Origin: Salarias fasciatus
Taxonomy: Eukaryota; Chordata; Actinopteri; Blenniiformes; Blenniidae
DNA: 64,000 nt
Assembly (NCBI RefSeq): GCF_902148845.1
Contig: NC_043766.1
Location: forward strand, 11,436,708 to 11,500,707
Direction: 5' to 3'
Part shown: positions 60,082 to 64,000 of the stretch, one piece after another
Position numbering within the stretch: the first letter of the stretch is position 1
Layout of the letters: every line of letters begins with the position of its first letter
Program-made: the position numbers and the translations under genes
The notes under the pieces: generated by a model
Told to the model about the DNA's origin: nothing
Databases searched by the model: none
What the model saw: only the letters and a program-made list of their open reading frames with translations

Positions 60082-61400
60082 GAGTTTGAACTGTTAATAT
60101 ATTTGTCACAAGGAAGTCTTTCAGCATGCTTCCCAGGTAAGTTAGTTTAAACCTGAAATTGTCTTTGCATTTGTCCTCTTTCAAAACTTGGATTGTGCTT
60201 TAAAGACCAAATTACATGGCCTTCTTTAGTTTTCTCTGACTGCAAAAGTTGGCCTGGGCAGAATTTATGCAAATGTATTTGTCATATTTTGGATCATATT
60301 GCTCTGAGCCAAGTGTATCTACTCTACTTGTTTGGTGGTTTGTTGCTTACCTTTTGAAGGGTTTGGTTTTTTCCCCTTTCTTCAATGCTAATGTTACTGT
60401 TACTGATACTATTAAAATTACTGATGATGGTAGTATCAAGAACTCTGGAGAGCTGCTGTCCCCTCCATGCCCATGGCCATACTGTTACCTTAGCATTAGT
60501 TGTTGCTGCCACTGCAACAGTTGCTATTTTTACTGTTGTAATGCATGGAGATGAAGTTGTGAACAGTCTCATCACACAAAATATCTGTTAAAATTGAAGA
60601 CTTCTTACTTAACAGTACAGACAAGTCTTTCAGTCAGAATTTTCTCTCTGGTGTGAGACTCCATTTGCACTGTGATAGACTGGCAACCTGTCAGAGCTGT
60701 ATGGTTCCTTCAGGCATTGTCAGTGTGCGACAATGCTAAATTTGAGAAGCGAGTTAGTAGGTGGATGGATTACCTGACATCATTTCCTTCTGAGTTTCAG
60801 TGTAAGTTGCATCGAGGATGGAATGTAAAGGGATCATCAGCCAGGTGAGTGCTATCCAAGGCAAGTAAATGTAAGAGTACTTAAGAAATAGACATGACCA
60901 CCAGTTTATCAAGGACATTATGTCAATACATGATCATTTGTAGGCTTATTTAGTTGTTAGTGTTATTGGCAGACCACCTTTTGATTTTCTCATACCTGAT
61001 CCACATGAAACACTAAAATTCTATATACTGGAAGATGATGGTTTCTTTTTTTTTTTTTTTTTTTTTCAAACTAAATCAGGAAAGTTTATCTGCATGTAAC
61101 ATTATTGTAAAAAAAAAAACATTATTGTCAGGCGGTAATCACCGTACCTGTGATGCACTACTAACATCAAACACATTTTTTTTAATAACATATTTAAGAC
61201 CTGCGAGAATTTTGCCAGCTGTTTTGTTGCTTCTGCTTCTCATCATCTTCATCTCAAAAAAGTACCAGATTATGGAGCAACACCCAACAAACAGTGCTGG
61301 CAGCTGAGAAAATACATTGCAACAACAACATAGCTTTGTGCAAATAGTTAGATTATCATACTATTAATTTTTAGTACTTAATAGTGTGATTTACTGCGTT
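60082..61400. other. Intergenic between pars2 and ttc4
   Basis: No gene seen. It includes a reversed, decayed copy of the repeat at 26413 (about 60668-60775, with GATAGACTGGCAACCTGTCA and GTGGATGGAT), a poly-T run at about 61045-61067 and a short poly-A run near 61110. Confidence 0.45.
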
Positions 61401-61616
61401 TCAACTGTTTTCACAACTCAGAACTCGTCTTGGCGCCTGGTGGATCCCGGAACGGAACTAAGTGGACGCGACTCAGTTTCCACACGGATCTCTGGCAGTG
61501 CAGTACTGTTATTGCACATGGGTGGAAAACTACGACGTGTGGAACTCCGCAAGAAGCTCATATCGAACTACTCCAGTCCTTCAGATTAGTGCGTTACAGT
61601 ATATAGTTTATCGGAG

Positions 61617-63941
61617 ATGGCGGCTCCGGCGGCACACAGTGACAGCGACGACGATATGGACGCGTTCATGGACAAATTTAAAACCCAGAGATACAAAAAC
61701 GGGTTCAGTGAAGACAACTGGGAGCAGGTAAAACTCCGGACGTACTACCACGGGACAGTAAACTCGGTGGATGTTGCCACTGATGTACCTCTGCGTTCGT
61801 CCCATACAGGAGTTTGATAAAGTGCCGATGTTCATGAAGAAAGCTCCGGATGTCATTGACCCGCAGAGCTTCCCGGAGCTGGCCTGCCTGCAGTCCATCA
61901 TCCACAGCGAAGACCGGCCTCCGCACGGTAAACACGCCTCAGCTGCTCCCTCCCCAGATCCGTTGGATGTAATAAACGGTGACTTCACTGAAATCTGCTC
62001 CATAAACGTGGGATTGTTTGTTTTCCAGAGCAAGCAATGAGCCTAAAAAATGAAGGAAACGAGTTTTTCAAGGAGAAGAACTACCAGAAAGCAATCGTGT
62101 CCTACACAGCAGGTTTGCAGAAGAAATGTGGGGACCAGGATCTCGATGTTGTTCTTCTCACCAATCGAGCTGCAGCACACTACTATCTGGGTAAACACAT
62201 ATATATTAGCTCTGTTAAACTATATTGTCATGTGTACCTGAAGCTTCCACTCGTCCATAATAGTAAACATGCTTTTTATTTTAAGATTTCAGTAGCTTGA
62301 TCTGATCATTGTTTGGCGAAGGCGAGACTGACAATGTCACTTTTTTGCACATACAGACAATTTAAAATCATGCATGCATGCCCTTTAACTTTCAACAAAA
62401 GCTTGAGATGACTAGAAAGATTGTTGTATATATGTTTATAGTTACAGGTTCAGTTTTTACAAACCCAGCACGAAAGCCAACATGGATATATAGACAACTC
62501 AGTGCAAAACATTTTACAACTGATTGACATGCCTTGCTAAAGGTGGGTTATTGATTTACTTATGTATTTATTTTTAAAGCTTATACGCCACAGTATACAC
62601 AGCCAGGAGTAAATGGTTGGGGATGTTGGAATAATTTTAAAATGTGCAGTCTGGCGATTGTAGTTAAAGCCAGAAAAGGTTCCAGAAGAGATATTGTTGA
62701 TGACAGTCTTTTTAAATTTATGTGAGTTGCATTCATGTTGAATGCAGCTGCAGTAGTTGGGATTTTGTTCTGGTGAACCTCCCCCATGGTTTTGAATAGA
62801 ACGTTGTAGTATTCAGCACTACTGTAGACTAGAGAAGAGGCTCACAAATCTTTATCTAATAAGTTTAAGACATCTTTAGCCCAAGGCCCATGTATCATGT
62901 CAGAGCACAAATTCATTCAGAGCACATTTTAGGTCTGAAGTGGAACCGGAGAGGTATTAGCTCATCATGATATTGTCTCAGTTGAATATTTGGTGCATCT
63001 CCGTTGTCTTTCAATTGTCCTTTTACTAGATCCTCTTATTTTTTTTTAAAGCTGTTTTAAACAATATTTCTTTATATAAGTCTGTCAGGCTTAATTATTT
63101 GTCCATAATACAAAAATGCCTTTGATTTGAAGTTCCAATGCTCTCCCCATTATTCTCTACTGAAACAATTTTTTGTTTGTTTTTTACATTTGTGTCAAAA
63201 AGAAAAGTATATGGTTGTTTTCAAAGAAAGCAACTAAGCAAATACTTCCTTTGACTGTTTTTTCCCTCAAATTTAAATTGATTTCATAGTTGAATATGCT
63301 CTTGTTGGTTTTGTGTTTTCCTAACAGGTAACATGCGCTCAGCACTGACTGATGCTGCAGCTGCGAAGAAGATCAAGCCTGACCACCTTAAAGCCTTAAT
63401 CAGAGGTATGGTCACCTAAGAAGAGCAATAATTGTGCCAGTCAGACAGCGATGGGCTTGTCTTCTGCTGCATGGCTTGGTTAAGTTGTGCTCTTGTGTAA
63501 TTTCAATGTCTAATAATTGAAATGTTTCATGATGTCATACCATGACTCTTTCACAGTTTTTAATAAAGCTCAACTCAATTAATATAGCAGCACAATGTTT
63601 GTTTTTTTAACTTGTTTTAAACTCCTGACTCGACATGATGATTGTGTGCAGTGTTACACTTTGTCTGTTCATCTTCTGGTAAAATAAAAGTGTTCATAAG
63701 TGTGAATGCAATGTAATTGCATCTGTAACTGTGTATGAGAAACATTATGTCAAACAATACATGCTGGGATTGTTTAAATGACAGACAATTTGAATCTTTC
63801 TTTTGTTATTGTGCAGGTGCCCAATGTTGTATCGAGCTGCGTAATTATTCAGAAGCAATTCAGTGGTGTGATGATGGGCTCAAAGTCATGCCAACGGACA
63901 AGAAGCTGCGGGAGCTGAGAGCTGCAGCCGATAAACACAAA
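61617..63941 (+). CDS. ttc4: Tetratricopeptide repeat protein 4, 5' part
   Basis: HSP90/HSP70 co-chaperone with TPR repeats, related to yeast Cns1. Five exons are inside the window: 61617-61727, 61810-61927, 62029-62190, 63328-63405 and 63817-63941. They encode 198 residues, with the rest beyond the window (human is 387). The acidic N-terminus SDSDDDMDAFMDKF and EFDKVPMFMKKAP precede the TPR region. TPR1 starts near residue 80 (LKNEGNEFFKEKNYQKAIVS) and TPR2 near 117; TPR3 (CIELRNYSEAIQWCDDGLKV) runs from about 155. The carboxylate-clamp residues Lys83 and Asn87 and the conserved TNRAAAHYYLG are present. The ATG at 61617 sits in a purine-rich start context within a GC-rich patch. Confidence 0.95.
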
Positions 63942-64000
63942 GTAACTATTGTGTTCAGCAAAGGGTTTTATTGGGGTTGAAGTTTTAAGAGAAAGCTGTG

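Overview
This window looks like nuclear DNA of a teleost fish, probably a percomorph. Genes are split into short exons with GT-AG introns as short as about 100 bases. Long (CA)n/(GT)n microsatellites are abundant, along with a tRNA-headed fish SINE, short inverted-repeat elements and decayed LINE pieces. Everything here is read by eye; no alignment or database search was run. Seven protein genes could be assembled exon by exon. For the six complete ones, summed exon lengths and phases give an open frame from ATG to stop.

Layout. 1-8.9 kb: no gene seen; one short inverted-repeat element and simple repeats. 8.9-20.4 kb, minus strand: a 24-exon multicopper ferroxidase (ceruloplasmin, cp) of 1,074 residues, with a TATA box at 20580-20587 and a poly(A) signal near 8793. 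20.6-25.5 kb: intergenic, with a SINE, an inverted-repeat element and a perfect hairpin. 25.6-31.6 kb, minus: a four-exon L6-family tetraspanin-like gene of the TM4SF18/TM4SF1 type. 31.6-37.2 kb: intergenic, with LINE fragments. 37.2-46.5 kb, minus: a 12-exon gamma-glutamyltransferase-family gene of the bacterial YwrD type (565 residues). 48.5-52.0 kb, plus: tm4sf4, with a TATA box and poly(A) signal. 52.4-54.6 kb, plus: tmem69. 56.1-60.1 kb, plus: pars2 (mitochondrial prolyl-tRNA synthetase). 61.6 kb to the window end, plus: the first five coding exons of ttc4.

The order and strands cp(-), tm4sf18(-), tm4sf4(+) match human 3q24-q25 (CP, TM4SF18, TM4SF1, TM4SF4). The next genes, tmem69, pars2 and ttc4, have human counterparts on 1p32-p34. 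A conserved-synteny junction therefore lies in the roughly 330 bases between tm4sf4 and tmem69. The YwrD-type gene sits inside the CP/TM4SF block, where mammals have no such gene.

The most interesting observation concerns the ceruloplasmin. In human CP, domains 4 and 6 carry working type 1 copper and iron sites and domain 2 is degenerate. Here the predicted protein has complete sites in domains 2 and 6, while domain 4 has lost its type 1 Cys and His and has changes at all four iron-ligand positions. The roles of domains 2 and 4 appear swapped. Other points of interest are a cp intron built of CA repeat, inverted-repeat element with TTAGGG-like repeats, and CA repeat; a (TG)n tract ending a few bases before a cp splice acceptor; and a vertebrate GGT-family enzyme with no membrane anchor.
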